From an uncultured Bacteroidota bacterium (GTDB lineage: Bacteria > Bacteroidota > Bacteroidia > Flavobacteriales > Flavobacteriaceae), in contig CAILWV010000051.1 in NCBI GenBank assembly GCA_903838055.1, forward strand, positions 1 to 50,234: 50,234 nt of DNA, in the 5' to 3' direction. Shown piece by piece: positions 6,887 through 16,792 of this stretch. The translations under genes were made by a program, and so were the position numbers. Positions within the stretch are counted from its first letter, which is position 1, and the number at the start of each line of letters is the position of its first letter. The notes beneath the pieces are model-generated. The model ran no database searches, had not been told where the DNA came from, and saw only the letters and a list, made by a program, of their open reading frames with translations.

Positions 6887-7402
6887 ATGTTTCATAAAAA
6901 TATTAAACTTGTACTTACTACGCTAATTCTAGCAACTGCAGTATGGCAATTCACCGAAAGTAGCATAGGAAATGGAATTTTTCTTATCTTTTTATCTTTG
7001 GTTCCTGTTTTTCTTTATTATAAAAATGAATATATTTTACTTGCTTTTTTACAATTACGCAAGCAAAATTTCGATGGAGCTAATAAATGGTTGTCTAAAA
7101 TTAAAAATCCAGAAACCGCTTTAGTGCGAAAACAACAAGGATATTACAATTACCTTCAGGGATTAATGCTATCGCAAACAAATTTAATTCAGGCGGAGAA
7201 ATTTTTCAAAAAAGCTATTGAATTAGGATTAAACATGGATATGGATTTAGCCGTTGCTAAATTAAATCTTGCAGGTGTTGCTCTTTCAAGAAGAAGAAAG
7301 CTAGAAGCAACTAATCTAATTAATGAAGTTAAAAAATTAGATAAACAAGGAATGCTAAAAGACCAAATCAAGTTGATGAAAGATCAAATGAAGAAAATTT
7401 AA
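6887..7402 (+). CDS. Membrane-anchored TPR-like protein (DUF2892-like N-terminus)
   Basis: A 171-residue protein with two hydrophobic helices (about 7-25 and 28-45), then a mostly helical soluble part. EKFFKKAIELGLNMDMDLAVA and neighbouring helices look like one or two tetratricopeptide repeats, so a protein-protein contact role at the inner membrane is likely. No enzyme motif is seen. It stands alone between rpmH and asnB, convergent with asnB across a shared hairpin terminator. Confidence 0.7.
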   Translation: MFHKNIKLVLTTLILATAVWQFTESSIGNGIFLIFLSLVPVFLYYKNEYILLAFLQLRKQNFDGANKWLSKIKNPETALVRKQQGYYNYLQGLMLSQTNLIQAEKFFKKAIELGLNMDMDLAVAKLNLAGVALSRRRKLEATNLINEVKKLDKQGMLKDQIKLMKDQMKKI

Positions 7403-7426
7403 TTTTTCATTTCTGCTAAAAAAACA

Positions 7427-7454
7427 AAAACACTTATCTTTCGATAAGTGTTTT
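7427..7454. terminator. Bidirectional terminator between convergent genes
   Basis: AAAACACTTATC (7427-7438), loop TTTC, GATAAGTGTTTT (7443-7454): a perfect 12-bp stem with A/T runs on both sides, serving the TPR-like gene and asnB. Confidence 0.85.
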
Positions 7455-7489
7455 AACAAACAACCTAAAACTTGAATATAATCTTGCGA

Positions 7490-9106
7490 TTATGCTTTAA
7501 CCGTGGTTTTCGCAATTTCGGTATCCGCTTGAACGTGTGCCGCGTTTGCTCTTCCACTAGGATCTTGATTTTCTTGCCATTTTGGAATCCATTTTCTAAC
7601 GGTTTGTGCCGCACTTAGTTGTGGATAGTATTTATGGAAAATTGTTCTATAAAAATACGCTTCCTTAGTAGTCGGGGTATTATAAGCAAAAAGATTTGAG
7701 GCATGTTCTAGCTCTAAATCCGTTACCTTAGAAGCGCAGTATTCTATTAATTGATCTATCCAGTTGTATCCTACTCCATCCGAAAATTGCTCTTTTTGAC
7801 GCCATAATACTTCGTCAGGTAAATAAGGATTGTCTGGTGTGTCGAATGCTTTTCTTAATATATATTTTTCCCTTCCGGCGTATGTTTTTGGTTGCTTTTC
7901 TTCTCCTTTTATTAACATTGCTACATCCAAGAAATCTTTATCTAAAAACGGAACTCGAGCTTCTAGTCCATGAGCCATAGTCGATTTATCGGCACGAAGT
8001 AAATCGGCTGTAAATAATTTCTGAACTCTTTCTATCGTTTCTTTTTGGAAATCTTCGGTAGAAGGCGCATTTCTAAAATACAAATATCCTCCAAAAATTT
8101 CGTCTGCACCTTCACCAGAAAGCACCACTTTTATTCCTAAATCGGTGATAGCTTTCGATAAGAAATACATTGGAGTACTCGCTCTAATAGATGTCACATC
8201 ATAAGTTTCAAGATGCCAAATTAATTTATCTAAGATTTCAATTCCTTGTTCAATAGTAAAGTGAACTTCATGGTGTTTCGTGCCTAAAAATTCTGCTACT
8301 TTTCGTGCTGCTTTTGCATCAGGAGCATCAGCATCCAAACCTATAGAAAAAGAATGTAAATCTTTTCCTTGCTCTTTTAATAAACGAGCTGCAATAGAAG
8401 ACGTTAATGACGAATCTAATCCGCCTGATAGTAACACTCCAATTGGCACATCGCTCATTAATCGCTTGCGAGTAGCTTCAGTTAAAGATTCTCTTAACGC
8501 ATTTAAATCTAACTCTTTTGATGCTTTAGTATAATCTTCATATTCAGGCTTGTAATATTTAACAAAACCAGTTGCTGGAGTATAATAATGTCCGGGAGGA
8601 AAGGTAGAAAAAGTTAAACATTGATCGGCAATTGGTTTCATTTCGGATGCAAAATACATACGTCCTCTATCGTCCATACCATAATACAATGGTTTTACGC
8701 CAAGCGGATCACGTCCTGCAATATAATTATCTCCATCAACCACAACAAATGCAAAATCACCATCTAATAAATGTAGAAAATCATAACTGAATTTTTCATA
8801 CAAATGCACAATTACTTCTGAATCGGATTTAGAGCGAAAAGTATGGTCTTTTAATATTCCATCACGTAATATTTGGTGGTTATATATTTCGCCATTATGA
8901 ACCATCCATGCCGAATTACATCCTTGAATTGGTTGTTTACCCGAATGTAAATCGATAATAGATAATCGCTCGTGGCACAAAATATGTCCTCCTGGAGTAA
9001 TATGTAAATCACTTTCATCAGGACCGCGATGCGCCATTCTTTTAGATAATACTTTAACTAACTCTTCGTCTTTTCCTTTTCCAATAATTGCTAAAAATCC
9101 GCACAT
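7490..9106 (-). CDS. asnB: Asparagine synthase B (glutamine-hydrolysing)
   Basis: AsnB converts aspartate, glutamine and ATP to asparagine. The N-terminus MCGFLAIIGKG gives the catalytic Cys2 of the class II glutaminase domain, and MAHRGPDES follows as expected. The synthetase domain carries the PP-loop VLLSGGLDSS and later VVLSGEGADEIFGGYLYF. The length of 538 residues is close to the 554 of E. coli AsnB. No T-box or other leader is visible upstream. It is monocistronic, with 263 nt of AT-rich sequence before the next gene. Confidence 0.95.
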   Translation of the reverse strand: MCGFLAIIGKGKDEELVKVLSKRMAHRGPDESDLHITPGGHILCHERLSIIDLHSGKQPIQGCNSAWMVHNGEIYNHQILRDGILKDHTFRSKSDSEVIVHLYEKFSYDFLHLLDGDFAFVVVDGDNYIAGRDPLGVKPLYYGMDDRGRMYFASEMKPIADQCLTFSTFPPGHYYTPATGFVKYYKPEYEDYTKASKELDLNALRESLTEATRKRLMSDVPIGVLLSGGLDSSLTSSIAARLLKEQGKDLHSFSIGLDADAPDAKAARKVAEFLGTKHHEVHFTIEQGIEILDKLIWHLETYDVTSIRASTPMYFLSKAITDLGIKVVLSGEGADEIFGGYLYFRNAPSTEDFQKETIERVQKLFTADLLRADKSTMAHGLEARVPFLDKDFLDVAMLIKGEEKQPKTYAGREKYILRKAFDTPDNPYLPDEVLWRQKEQFSDGVGYNWIDQLIEYCASKVTDLELEHASNLFAYNTPTTKEAYFYRTIFHKYYPQLSAAQTVRKWIPKWQENQDPSGRANAAHVQADTEIAKTTVKA

Positions 9107-9369
9107 AATCTTTTCGTTTAATATTATTTATTTGATGAAGCAAAATTGGCTTATTGATTTTAATATTAAAACTAAAAATTAATTATTGATTACATATTTA
9201 AACTAAAAATAAATAAATAATGTAAATATTAAATCATAAATAACAAAAATGATCCAATATATTTGAAATTGTCATTTTTAACGAAAGCAATTTATATTGC
9301 TAAACCAGGATAAAAAAGGGAGGTTAATGTAATTAAATAATAAGGGGATTTCTTAAGAAAAATCTCTAT

Positions 9370-9813
9370 TTATTGAATAGACTCAATTAAATACTTTGTT
9401 GTGTTAATTTCAAAAGAGAAACCTACGGCGTTCCCCATAATTTTACTTCCTAAAGGAGATTGTGGAGAAACTGCAATTATAGTTGCGTCATCAATAGTTA
9501 TTTTAGGTAAAGCAGCACTTACAAAAAGTAACATTCCATTGGCTTGCACCAAACTGCCGAGTGCGATTTTAGAGTGTTTAGATGTAGGGTCTATTTTGTC
9601 AATAATCTCTTTTTGATTTATTATTTCTTGAAGTTTATAATTTAATTTTTCTTGCTCAAGGTGCATCATAGATAAAGCGGTTTCATGTTTATCACCAGCT
9701 GAACCTTTAGCATCGTTTTGAGCGTCTTCAGTTAAAGCCAAAATCATATCCCTAAAAACATCAATTCTGTCTTGGAGAATTTGATTGTAACGTTGAAGAA
9801 CTTGTTGTTTCAT
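9370..9813 (-). CDS. GreA/GreB-like protein
   Basis: A 147-residue protein with a long helical N-terminal half (about 1-75, LQRYNQILQDRIDVFRDMIL and LEQEKLNYKLQEIINQKEII). The C-terminal domain contains VQANGMLLFVSAALP and VSPQSPLGSKIMGNAVGFSF. The coiled coil plus FKBP-like fold with SPLGxxIxGxxxGxxF is the plan of GreA/GreB transcription elongation factors. Homologues in this family are sometimes labelled 3-oxoacyl-ACP synthase, which nothing in the sequence supports. Whether it acts on RNA polymerase is not shown. Confidence 0.6.
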   Translation of the reverse strand: MKQQVLQRYNQILQDRIDVFRDMILALTEDAQNDAKGSAGDKHETALSMMHLEQEKLNYKLQEIINQKEIIDKIDPTSKHSKIALGSLVQANGMLLFVSAALPKITIDDATIIAVSPQSPLGSKIMGNAVGFSFEINTTKYLIESIQ

Positions 9814-9882
9814 TTTAGACTTCTTAAATCTTTAGATTACTTAGATTATTTTTAACTTTTCATGTTAAATATTTAAGTTTGT

Positions 9883-11676
9883 CTAGAAATCAAATTTATA
9901 ATTTGCTCCTGCCAAAACCTGAATTCCTTGTACTTTATAGTTTAACCAACGTTGGTAGTTTTGGTTAGCCAAATTATTTCCTTTTAAGAAAAAAGTCAAT
10001 CTTTTATTATGTTTATAACCAATTTGAGCATTCAAATCAAAATAACTATTTAAAGATACTGTTTCATTTTTTTCTAGTAATGGCAAAGTATTCCATGGTT
10101 GAATATTAGTTGCTTTAATAACTAACTGGTCTTTTCGTTCTCCCACAAAAAACACTTTTGCATTGGCATACCATTTGGTATTTATTGTATAATCTATAAA
10201 AGAACTTAATTGAATTCCTGGAAGATTCCATGCCTCTTTTTCATTTTTTATTGCATAACTATTCAAAGATCCATTAACACCGAAAGAAATATTTTTAGAA
10301 AAATCAGCTTTTAATTCACCAAAGAAACTCACAGTTTTTAAATTATCATAGACTACACCAAACGAATTCCCATTAGCATAACCTGAAGTATTGGTGTTAA
10401 GCGCATCGTAAGTATTGTTTTTAAACAGGGCTTTATTGTCTTCATTTTTAACTGAACCACGAATATTATATCCAATTGTATTAGCCAATTTACCTTTTAA
10501 ACCAACATAAAGATCAAATTTTTGGTCTGTTGGAGAAACAGCTAATGTTGGTGAAACAACGAAATTTTCTTGTACAAATCCTTGGTATGTATTTTGTTTC
10601 AATTCCCCTTCGGCTCCAGCATAAGCAATCATTAAATTGTCTACAACTTTATAAGAACCTGTAATATTTGGGTAAATAAACAACTTGTTTTTGGCTTCTG
10701 AAGTTAAGGTTTCATTAGCAATACTATAGAAAATTCCTAACCCAAAATTTACTGAAAAATCGTCTTTATTGATTTGAAAACTTGGCTGTATTCCTAAATT
10801 AGTGATACCATATTTCATCTCTTTTCCATTAAAATAATCTTTTTGGAAACTTCCATTAATATTATCCAAAATAAAATTAGTTTTTAATTTTACATCCATA
10901 ACATCAAACTGAAAAGAAGGTTTTAAAAGAAAACGATTTTCAGAAGAAGAAAAAGCATCCGAAAAATGACTGAATTTAATTGCTGCATCTTTAAAAACAC
11001 TTTCTCCCAGAGATAATCTCCCTCCTAAATATATATTTTGAAAAGTTTGTTTTGGGTCAATTTTATTTAATAATAAATCTTTATTTTCTAATGTTAAATT
11101 TTCATACAAAGAAGGATCTAAACCATACCAATTGTAGGTTTGACGTTGGTAACCCAAATCACCATTCCATGAAATATTTTTAGATTTACTTCCATAAGTA
11201 GCATCAATAGCCGTATTGGAAAAATTATCCTTTAATTCGATATCTTTTATGCCACCCTGAGAGGACAAATGGCGCAACATTGCTCCTACGTAATCCCCAT
11301 TTTCTAGAGTTTGGGTAACAAATAAATCAGCATTAATCGTTCCGTAATTTCCGGCTGCTAAAGTAGCGTAATTGCTAAATAACTTTTCTTTTGCACCATT
11401 TTCAACACCAGCTGCTTTACCTTTAGAAGGGGCAAAAGTAGACGCTACAGGAAATGAAAAAATAGAATACTGAATTGCTTCTTTTGCAGAATTATCATCA
11501 TCATTTATTGATGGCGTTTCTTTCACTTTGAAAGCATCAGAAATAGTTGGAGTATATGCTTTAACTACATTCACAACTTCGGTTCCGATGTTTTCGTCTT
11601 TCTTTTGGGCAATTGAAATTTGAGTTCCAAAAAGAACTACTATTATTGCGATTTTATATTGGAAATTGATTTTCAT
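9883..11676 (-). CDS. Outer-membrane beta-barrel protein, TonB-dependent receptor-like
   Basis: A signal peptide (about 1-23, ending SIAQ) precedes a short periplasmic stretch with VVNVVKAYTPTISDAFK. About 500 residues of alternating strands follow, with a terminal aromatic residue (ANYKFDF) typical of outer-membrane barrels. NNLANQNYQRWLNY near the end resembles the last strands of TonB-dependent receptors, but I see no plug domain and the 597 residues are short for one. It lies 61 nt downstream of the large TPR gene, almost certainly in one operon, suggesting an outer-membrane assembly. Confidence 0.7.
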   Translation of the reverse strand: MKINFQYKIAIIVVLFGTQISIAQKKDENIGTEVVNVVKAYTPTISDAFKVKETPSINDDDNSAKEAIQYSIFSFPVASTFAPSKGKAAGVENGAKEKLFSNYATLAAGNYGTINADLFVTQTLENGDYVGAMLRHLSSQGGIKDIELKDNFSNTAIDATYGSKSKNISWNGDLGYQRQTYNWYGLDPSLYENLTLENKDLLLNKIDPKQTFQNIYLGGRLSLGESVFKDAAIKFSHFSDAFSSSENRFLLKPSFQFDVMDVKLKTNFILDNINGSFQKDYFNGKEMKYGITNLGIQPSFQINKDDFSVNFGLGIFYSIANETLTSEAKNKLFIYPNITGSYKVVDNLMIAYAGAEGELKQNTYQGFVQENFVVSPTLAVSPTDQKFDLYVGLKGKLANTIGYNIRGSVKNEDNKALFKNNTYDALNTNTSGYANGNSFGVVYDNLKTVSFFGELKADFSKNISFGVNGSLNSYAIKNEKEAWNLPGIQLSSFIDYTINTKWYANAKVFFVGERKDQLVIKATNIQPWNTLPLLEKNETVSLNSYFDLNAQIGYKHNKRLTFFLKGNNLANQNYQRWLNYKVQGIQVLAGANYKFDF

Positions 11677-11737
11677 GTTCTTTTTTTTTTATCTATTACA
11701 CAAAGTTGCTCAAAGCTTTCACTGAATTATAAACGTT

Positions 11738-14700
11738 TTATTTATTGATTATAGACGAATTAGTTTTACTTTCTTCTGCTTTAATAGCATCCAATTCGGT
11801 TTGAGCTTCTGCTACTACATCCGGATAATCGGTAAAATTCTCTATAACACTATCTAAAATAGAGGTTGCTTGGAAACTGTCTTTTAATCCGTAATAATTT
11901 TTAGCCATCACGATTAAACCTCGTGCACCAAAGAATTTATAACCCGAATAATCTTTTGCTAATTTCTGAACGGTCTTATTCGAATCGGCAAATTTTCCAT
12001 CTTTATTTTTAAAATAAGCATCATAATAAAGTGCTTCTGCTGCCAATTCACCTTTCGCAATTTTCAACAAACTAGCATAAGCAGATCTCGCCTTAACTTC
12101 GTCATTGGCTTTTATAGCTGAACGTGCTACAATAATTTGCGCATCGCTTTTTACTTTATCATCTGTTTTAGGATTCGAAATTACTTTATCAGCATAAACT
12201 ACAGCATTCGGAAAATCCTTTTGGTCGTAATAAGCACGCATTAAATTAGCTTGTGCAAAGGTTACGTTTTGAGGAAAATCAGCTTCCGATTCTAAACGTT
12301 TTAATACTGGAATTGCTTTTGTAAAATCATCTTTTTTCAAATGAATTTCACACAAGCGAGCCAATGCTTGTTCGGTATATTCACTTTTAGATTGCGCTAT
12401 TACATAATCATAATTTGGCACTGCATTTGCTTCCAAACCATCGGAATAATAGGACTGAGCCAAATAGAAATTTGCTTTTAAAGCATGAATTCCATTTGGA
12501 AATTTGGCAACATAACCACTTAATGTTGCTATTGCTTGCTTGGTGTTATTTTGTAAGTACTGTTTTTCGGCAGCTTCATAAGTATCGTTATCCAAATCGG
12601 CATCAGAGACTTCTACAAAATCTAAAGTTCTAACCCAAGTAGCATATTCATCCACTTTTCCGTTATCTACATAAATTAATCGAGCAGTTGAAACTGCCTC
12701 AAGAGACTCAGGAGTTCTAGGATAATCTGCAGCAACTTTTTTGAATTTAGCAATTGCCAAATCATCTTTATCTGCGTTATAATAAATTAATCCCTCTCTT
12801 AAAACAGATTTTGAAGCATACGATCCATTTTTAAATTCGCTCAATAATTGGTCATAGATTTTAATTGCTAAATCGGTTTTGTTTTCTGTAACATAAGTAT
12901 TCCCTAGTTCAAACAAAGCATCATCACGATATTGTGATGTTTTAAATGTTTGTAAAAATTTATTAAAATCTTCAATTTTCTTATCGTTTTTACTAACAAA
13001 TCCGTAACTAATTGCCTTCTGAAAAGCTGCATAATCAGCATCTACACTTTTTAAATCAATTGCTTTATTGTAAGCGTCCATTGCTGGCCAGTATTTAGAA
13101 GTAACAAATCGACTATCTCCTAATCTTAAATAAGAATCGTTTAAACGAATTTTATCATCTTTAGAAATATCAATAAAACTTTGAAAATAATTACCTGCTT
13201 GATCATATTCTTTTTGTTTAAAATAACAATAAGCAATATTGTAATTTAGGTTTTTAAATTCAGGTGTGCTTTTTGCTTCAGTCATACCTTCAAATTGTTT
13301 AAAACTCAACAATGCATCTTTAAAATCATCCAAAGTATATTCTGTTTCTGCTTTCCAAAAAGTTGCACGAGCAGAAAATTTTGCGTCTTTTTGAATTCCA
13401 ATTGAAGTTACAAATTTCTTTTTAGCCTCTTGATAATCACCATCCGTAAACAATTCTAATCCGCGATAAAAAGTAACTTTTTGATATGCCAATTTATTTT
13501 CCGGGGTATTATTTTTCTCCAAAACAATTAATGCTTCTTTGTAATTTTTGGAAGTTATATAAGAATTAATCAACAAACTTTCAATCTCACTTTTGCTTGG
13601 AGAATTTGGATATTTGTTAAGAAAAGAACTCAATACATCTGGTACCGATTGATAGGAATTACCAATTTCATAACTTATTTTAGCATAATTCAAGCAAGCA
13701 TCTTCTTGAATTTTCTTATCAAAATCCATTTCCGAAGCCGCTTTAAATGCATTTAATGCTTGTTGCTTCTTGTCGGTTTTCATATAACTTTCTCCCAAGT
13801 GGTAATACGCATTTTGAGCTACAAAATCTTTCCCATCGATGATTTTATTGAATTGTGAAATGGCATTTTCATACTCTTTTTGTTGGTAATAAGTATATCC
13901 CAATTGATAAAAATCGGTATTACTCCATTTACCTTTTTTTCCATTATATAATTTCAAATAAGGAAGCGCCTCATCGTATTTTTTTAAATTGAAATAGCTT
14001 TCTCCAATAATTTTATTTAACTCCGATTTTTCTGTTGCATTAGATTTTACTAATGCGGCCTTACCTAAATCAATTGCTTTTTCAAAATTTCCCGACTTGA
14101 AATTCATATCAGCTTGAAAATAAGAAAGCTTTTCTTTGTATTTTTCTTCGCTAGAAACCTGGTCAAAATATTTAGTTGCTTCTTTATAATCTTCCCCTTC
14201 ATAAGCCATAAATCCTAAATAATATTTAGCTTGTGCACCGTATGCATTAGAATTTGCAACTTTATTTAAATATGTAGTAGCCTCTTTTTTATTTTTTGCA
14301 GAAAAATAAGCATACCCTTTTTGGAAATTATATTTTTCTAACTCATCATAAGTCAAAGCATTCTCATCTACTTTATCAAAGTATTGCAATGCTTGTGGAA
14401 AGTTTCCGTTTTCAAAATAATAAGTAGCAACTTCTAGATACGCTTGATTTTGCTTAGTACTAGTAGGGAAATTAGCTACAAAATCTTCCATCAATTTATC
14501 AGCGTCCAACTGGTTTAATCGAATAGCACAATCGGCAATATAGTAAGCACAATCGGATTGAATTTCTTGTTCTTTATTTTGTTGTTTTACTTTGTCAAAT
14601 AAAATTTGAGCAGCTAAATATTGCTTATCTTGGTATAAAGAAAATGCTTTATCCATTTCAGATATCGGATCTGTATAGATTGCCGACTCTTGTCCTATTA

Positions 14701-14755
14701 TTGTTCCTCCCGAAACCAATAAATTTAAGAATAAAAAAGCTGTTATTTTTCGCAT
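11738..14755 (-). CDS. Large periplasmic or outer-membrane TPR protein
   Basis: A 1005-residue protein with a signal peptide (MRKITAFLFLNLLVSGGTII) followed almost entirely by tetratricopeptide repeats. Repeated patterns such as YYIADCAIRLNQLDADK, YYLGFMAYEGEDYKEATKYF and YYHLGESYMKTDKKQQALNAF run from about residue 25 to the C-terminus. Such solenoids act as scaffolds. The operon partner is the barrel protein downstream, and ftsE is divergent upstream. A role in envelope or transport assembly is inferred; no enzymatic motif is present. Confidence 0.8.
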   Translation of the reverse strand: MRKITAFLFLNLLVSGGTIIGQESAIYTDPISEMDKAFSLYQDKQYLAAQILFDKVKQQNKEQEIQSDCAYYIADCAIRLNQLDADKLMEDFVANFPTSTKQNQAYLEVATYYFENGNFPQALQYFDKVDENALTYDELEKYNFQKGYAYFSAKNKKEATTYLNKVANSNAYGAQAKYYLGFMAYEGEDYKEATKYFDQVSSEEKYKEKLSYFQADMNFKSGNFEKAIDLGKAALVKSNATEKSELNKIIGESYFNLKKYDEALPYLKLYNGKKGKWSNTDFYQLGYTYYQQKEYENAISQFNKIIDGKDFVAQNAYYHLGESYMKTDKKQQALNAFKAASEMDFDKKIQEDACLNYAKISYEIGNSYQSVPDVLSSFLNKYPNSPSKSEIESLLINSYITSKNYKEALIVLEKNNTPENKLAYQKVTFYRGLELFTDGDYQEAKKKFVTSIGIQKDAKFSARATFWKAETEYTLDDFKDALLSFKQFEGMTEAKSTPEFKNLNYNIAYCYFKQKEYDQAGNYFQSFIDISKDDKIRLNDSYLRLGDSRFVTSKYWPAMDAYNKAIDLKSVDADYAAFQKAISYGFVSKNDKKIEDFNKFLQTFKTSQYRDDALFELGNTYVTENKTDLAIKIYDQLLSEFKNGSYASKSVLREGLIYYNADKDDLAIAKFKKVAADYPRTPESLEAVSTARLIYVDNGKVDEYATWVRTLDFVEVSDADLDNDTYEAAEKQYLQNNTKQAIATLSGYVAKFPNGIHALKANFYLAQSYYSDGLEANAVPNYDYVIAQSKSEYTEQALARLCEIHLKKDDFTKAIPVLKRLESEADFPQNVTFAQANLMRAYYDQKDFPNAVVYADKVISNPKTDDKVKSDAQIIVARSAIKANDEVKARSAYASLLKIAKGELAAEALYYDAYFKNKDGKFADSNKTVQKLAKDYSGYKFFGARGLIVMAKNYYGLKDSFQATSILDSVIENFTDYPDVVAEAQTELDAIKAEESKTNSSIINK

Positions 14756-14924
14756 TGTATAGAATTTAAAAGTACTTCAAAAGTAGGTTTATACAAGTTA
14801 TAACGAGATAACGTATGGTTTTATTATAAACATTTTTCTTAACAATTCTATTACTACCAATTTTATAATCTCTTAGTCGATTATCTATTATCTTCTTATC
14901 TGTTCTATTTTATTATAATTTATT

Positions 14925-14954
14925 TTGAAAAGCTACGTTATCTTATTACTTTTA
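14925..14954 (+). promoter_or_regulatory. ftsE promoter
   Basis: TTG (14925-14927), a 19-nt spacer and TACTTTTA (14947-14954), which is 7 of 8 positions of TAnnTTTG. It lies 22 nt before the ATG. Confidence 0.5.
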
Positions 14955-14976
14955 CCCAAATAAACAAAATTTTTCT

Positions 14977-15660
14977 ATGTCACATCCTGTATTATCTTTA
15001 AAAGACGTTACTATTTATCAAGAAAACAAAGTGATTTTATCTCAAATAAATCTTGAAATAAATCATGGTGAATTCTTGTACATTATTGGAAAAACGGGTT
15101 CTGGAAAAAGTAGTTTTATGAAAACTTTATATGGAGATTTGCCACTAACTGAAGGGGAAGGGCAAATTGTAGAATATGATTTAGTAACTCTACAAGAAAA
15201 AGATATTCCTTTTTTGAGAAGAAAAATAGGTATTGTTTTCCAGGATTTTAAATTACTTCCAGATAGAAATGTAAACGACAATATGCTTTTTGTTTTAAAG
15301 GCAACTGGTTGGACAGATCCTATGGAAATGCAAAATAAAATAGATGAAGTTCTAGATAAAGTTGGAATGAAAGGATTTGCAAATCAAATGCCACACCAAC
15401 TATCAGGTGGTGAGCAACAACGTGTAGCTATTGCTCGTGCTTTGCTAAATGACCCAGAATTAATTCTTGCAGATGAACCAACAGGAAATCTAGATCCACA
15501 AACTAGTGTTGAAGTGCTTGAAGTTTTGAAAAACATCAATGCTAACGGTAAAACAATCATTCTTGCAACCCACGATTATGCTTTATTGATGAAATTTCCA
15601 TCTAAAACTTTGAAATGTGAAGATGGGGCTATTTTTGAAGTTGTTCAAAGAACAGTTTAA
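14977..15660 (+). CDS. ftsE: Cell-division ABC transporter ATP-binding protein FtsE
   Basis: A 227-residue ABC ATPase. Walker A is IGKTGSGKSS, the Q-loop is FQDFKLLPDRNV, the signature is LSGGEQQR, Walker B is LILADEPTGNLD and the H-loop is ATHDY. FKLLPDRNVxxN and the overall length fit FtsE, which with FtsX links divisome state to peptidoglycan hydrolysis. ftsX is not adjacent; the gene instead heads the polysaccharide block, with 28 nt to the next gene. A LolD-like role cannot be fully excluded. Confidence 0.85.
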   Translation: MSHPVLSLKDVTIYQENKVILSQINLEINHGEFLYIIGKTGSGKSSFMKTLYGDLPLTEGEGQIVEYDLVTLQEKDIPFLRRKIGIVFQDFKLLPDRNVNDNMLFVLKATGWTDPMEMQNKIDEVLDKVGMKGFANQMPHQLSGGEQQRVAIARALLNDPELILADEPTGNLDPQTSVEVLEVLKNINANGKTIILATHDYALLMKFPSKTLKCEDGAIFEVVQRTV

Positions 15661-15688
15661 AATCTAGAGAAATTGTAACTTAAACAAT

Positions 15689-16789
15689 TTGACAAAAAAA
15701 ACAATCGTAATATCGGGAATAAACATGAAAGAAGGAGGTATTTTTACCATCCTAGATAATTGTTTGCAAAAAGTATCGGATTACGCTATAGATAAAGATC
15801 TAAAAGTAATTGCTTTAGTTCCAGATGAAACCTCGTTCAACTATCCAAACATTGAATATATTGGATTTCCAAAGTCGAAGAAATCTTGGTTAAAACGATT
15901 GTATTATGAATATTTTTACTTCAAAAAAATATCTAAAAAATTAAAGCCTGACGTTTGGTTTTCTTTACATGATATGAGTCCGAATGTAAAAGCAAACAAG
16001 CGATTTGTGTATTTTCATCATCCTACACTATTTTATAATTCTAGTTACAAAGACTGGAAATACGACTATAAAATTGGTGTTTTCTCATTATTGTATAAAT
16101 ATCTGACTCGTATAAATCTAAAAAGAAATTATACCGTTTTTGTACAACAAAACTGGATTAAAAAAGAATTTGAAAAATTATATAAAATTCAAAATATAAT
16201 AGTTTGCAATCCAGAATATACAGAGGAACTAGCAACAGAAAAAACAACATTGGAGGAAAATAAAATTCACTTCTTCTACCCTAGTTTCCCAAGGACATTT
16301 AAAAATTTTGAGCTACTATTTGACGCTATAGAATTATTAGATAGTTCTATAAGAAATAAAGTTCGTTTCCATTTTACTACAATAAAAGATAATCCACATA
16401 AATTTGCTAAACACCTTTATAACAAATATAATTCTTGGCCTGAAGTAGATTTTAAAGGATGGATATCCAGGGAAGAAATATTAAAATTATATAATTCTGT
16501 AGATTGTATTGTATTTCCATCCAAACTAGAAACTTGGGGATTACCATTAACGGAAGCCAAAGCATTTGACAAACCCATATTAGCAGCAAATTTACCTTAT
16601 GTAATAGAAACCATTGGTGAATATGATAAAGTTTCATTTTTTAATGTAAACAACCCAAAAGAACTGGCGAATTATATTACAGAATTTGTAAATAATACCA
16701 TCCAATATCAAGGCAATAGTTATACATTTGATAAAAAGGAACAATTAAACGATTGGAATTCTATTTTTGATTACATTTTAAAAGACTAA
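15689..16789 (+). CDS. Glycosyltransferase, GT4/GT1-like
   Basis: A 366-residue glycosyltransferase of the GT-B fold. The C-terminal half has VDFKGWISREEILKLYNSVD and CIVFPSKLETWGLPLTEAKA, the EX7E-type donor-binding region of family 4 enzymes. The start is a TTG 28 nt after the ftsE stop, because no ATG fits upstream of the first strand (KTIVISGINMKEGG). It probably adds a sugar to a surface glycan on the cytoplasmic face. The acceptor and donor are not readable. Confidence 0.82.
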   Translation: MTKKTIVISGINMKEGGIFTILDNCLQKVSDYAIDKDLKVIALVPDETSFNYPNIEYIGFPKSKKSWLKRLYYEYFYFKKISKKLKPDVWFSLHDMSPNVKANKRFVYFHHPTLFYNSSYKDWKYDYKIGVFSLLYKYLTRINLKRNYTVFVQQNWIKKEFEKLYKIQNIIVCNPEYTEELATEKTTLEENKIHFFYPSFPRTFKNFELLFDAIELLDSSIRNKVRFHFTTIKDNPHKFAKHLYNKYNSWPEVDFKGWISREEILKLYNSVDCIVFPSKLETWGLPLTEAKAFDKPILAANLPYVIETIGEYDKVSFFNVNNPKELANYITEFVNNTIQYQGNSYTFDKKEQLNDWNSIFDYILKD

Positions 16790-16792
16790 CTA

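Noticed and set aside
8280..8534. Open frames antisense to asnB, and similar ones antisense to the large TPR, TerC and methyltransferase genes
   Set aside because: Mirror frames of strongly conserved coding sequences, without start context or domains.
9370..9813. 3-oxoacyl-ACP synthase
   Set aside because: A label used for homologues, but there is no thiolase fold or catalytic Cys; the layout is GreA-like.
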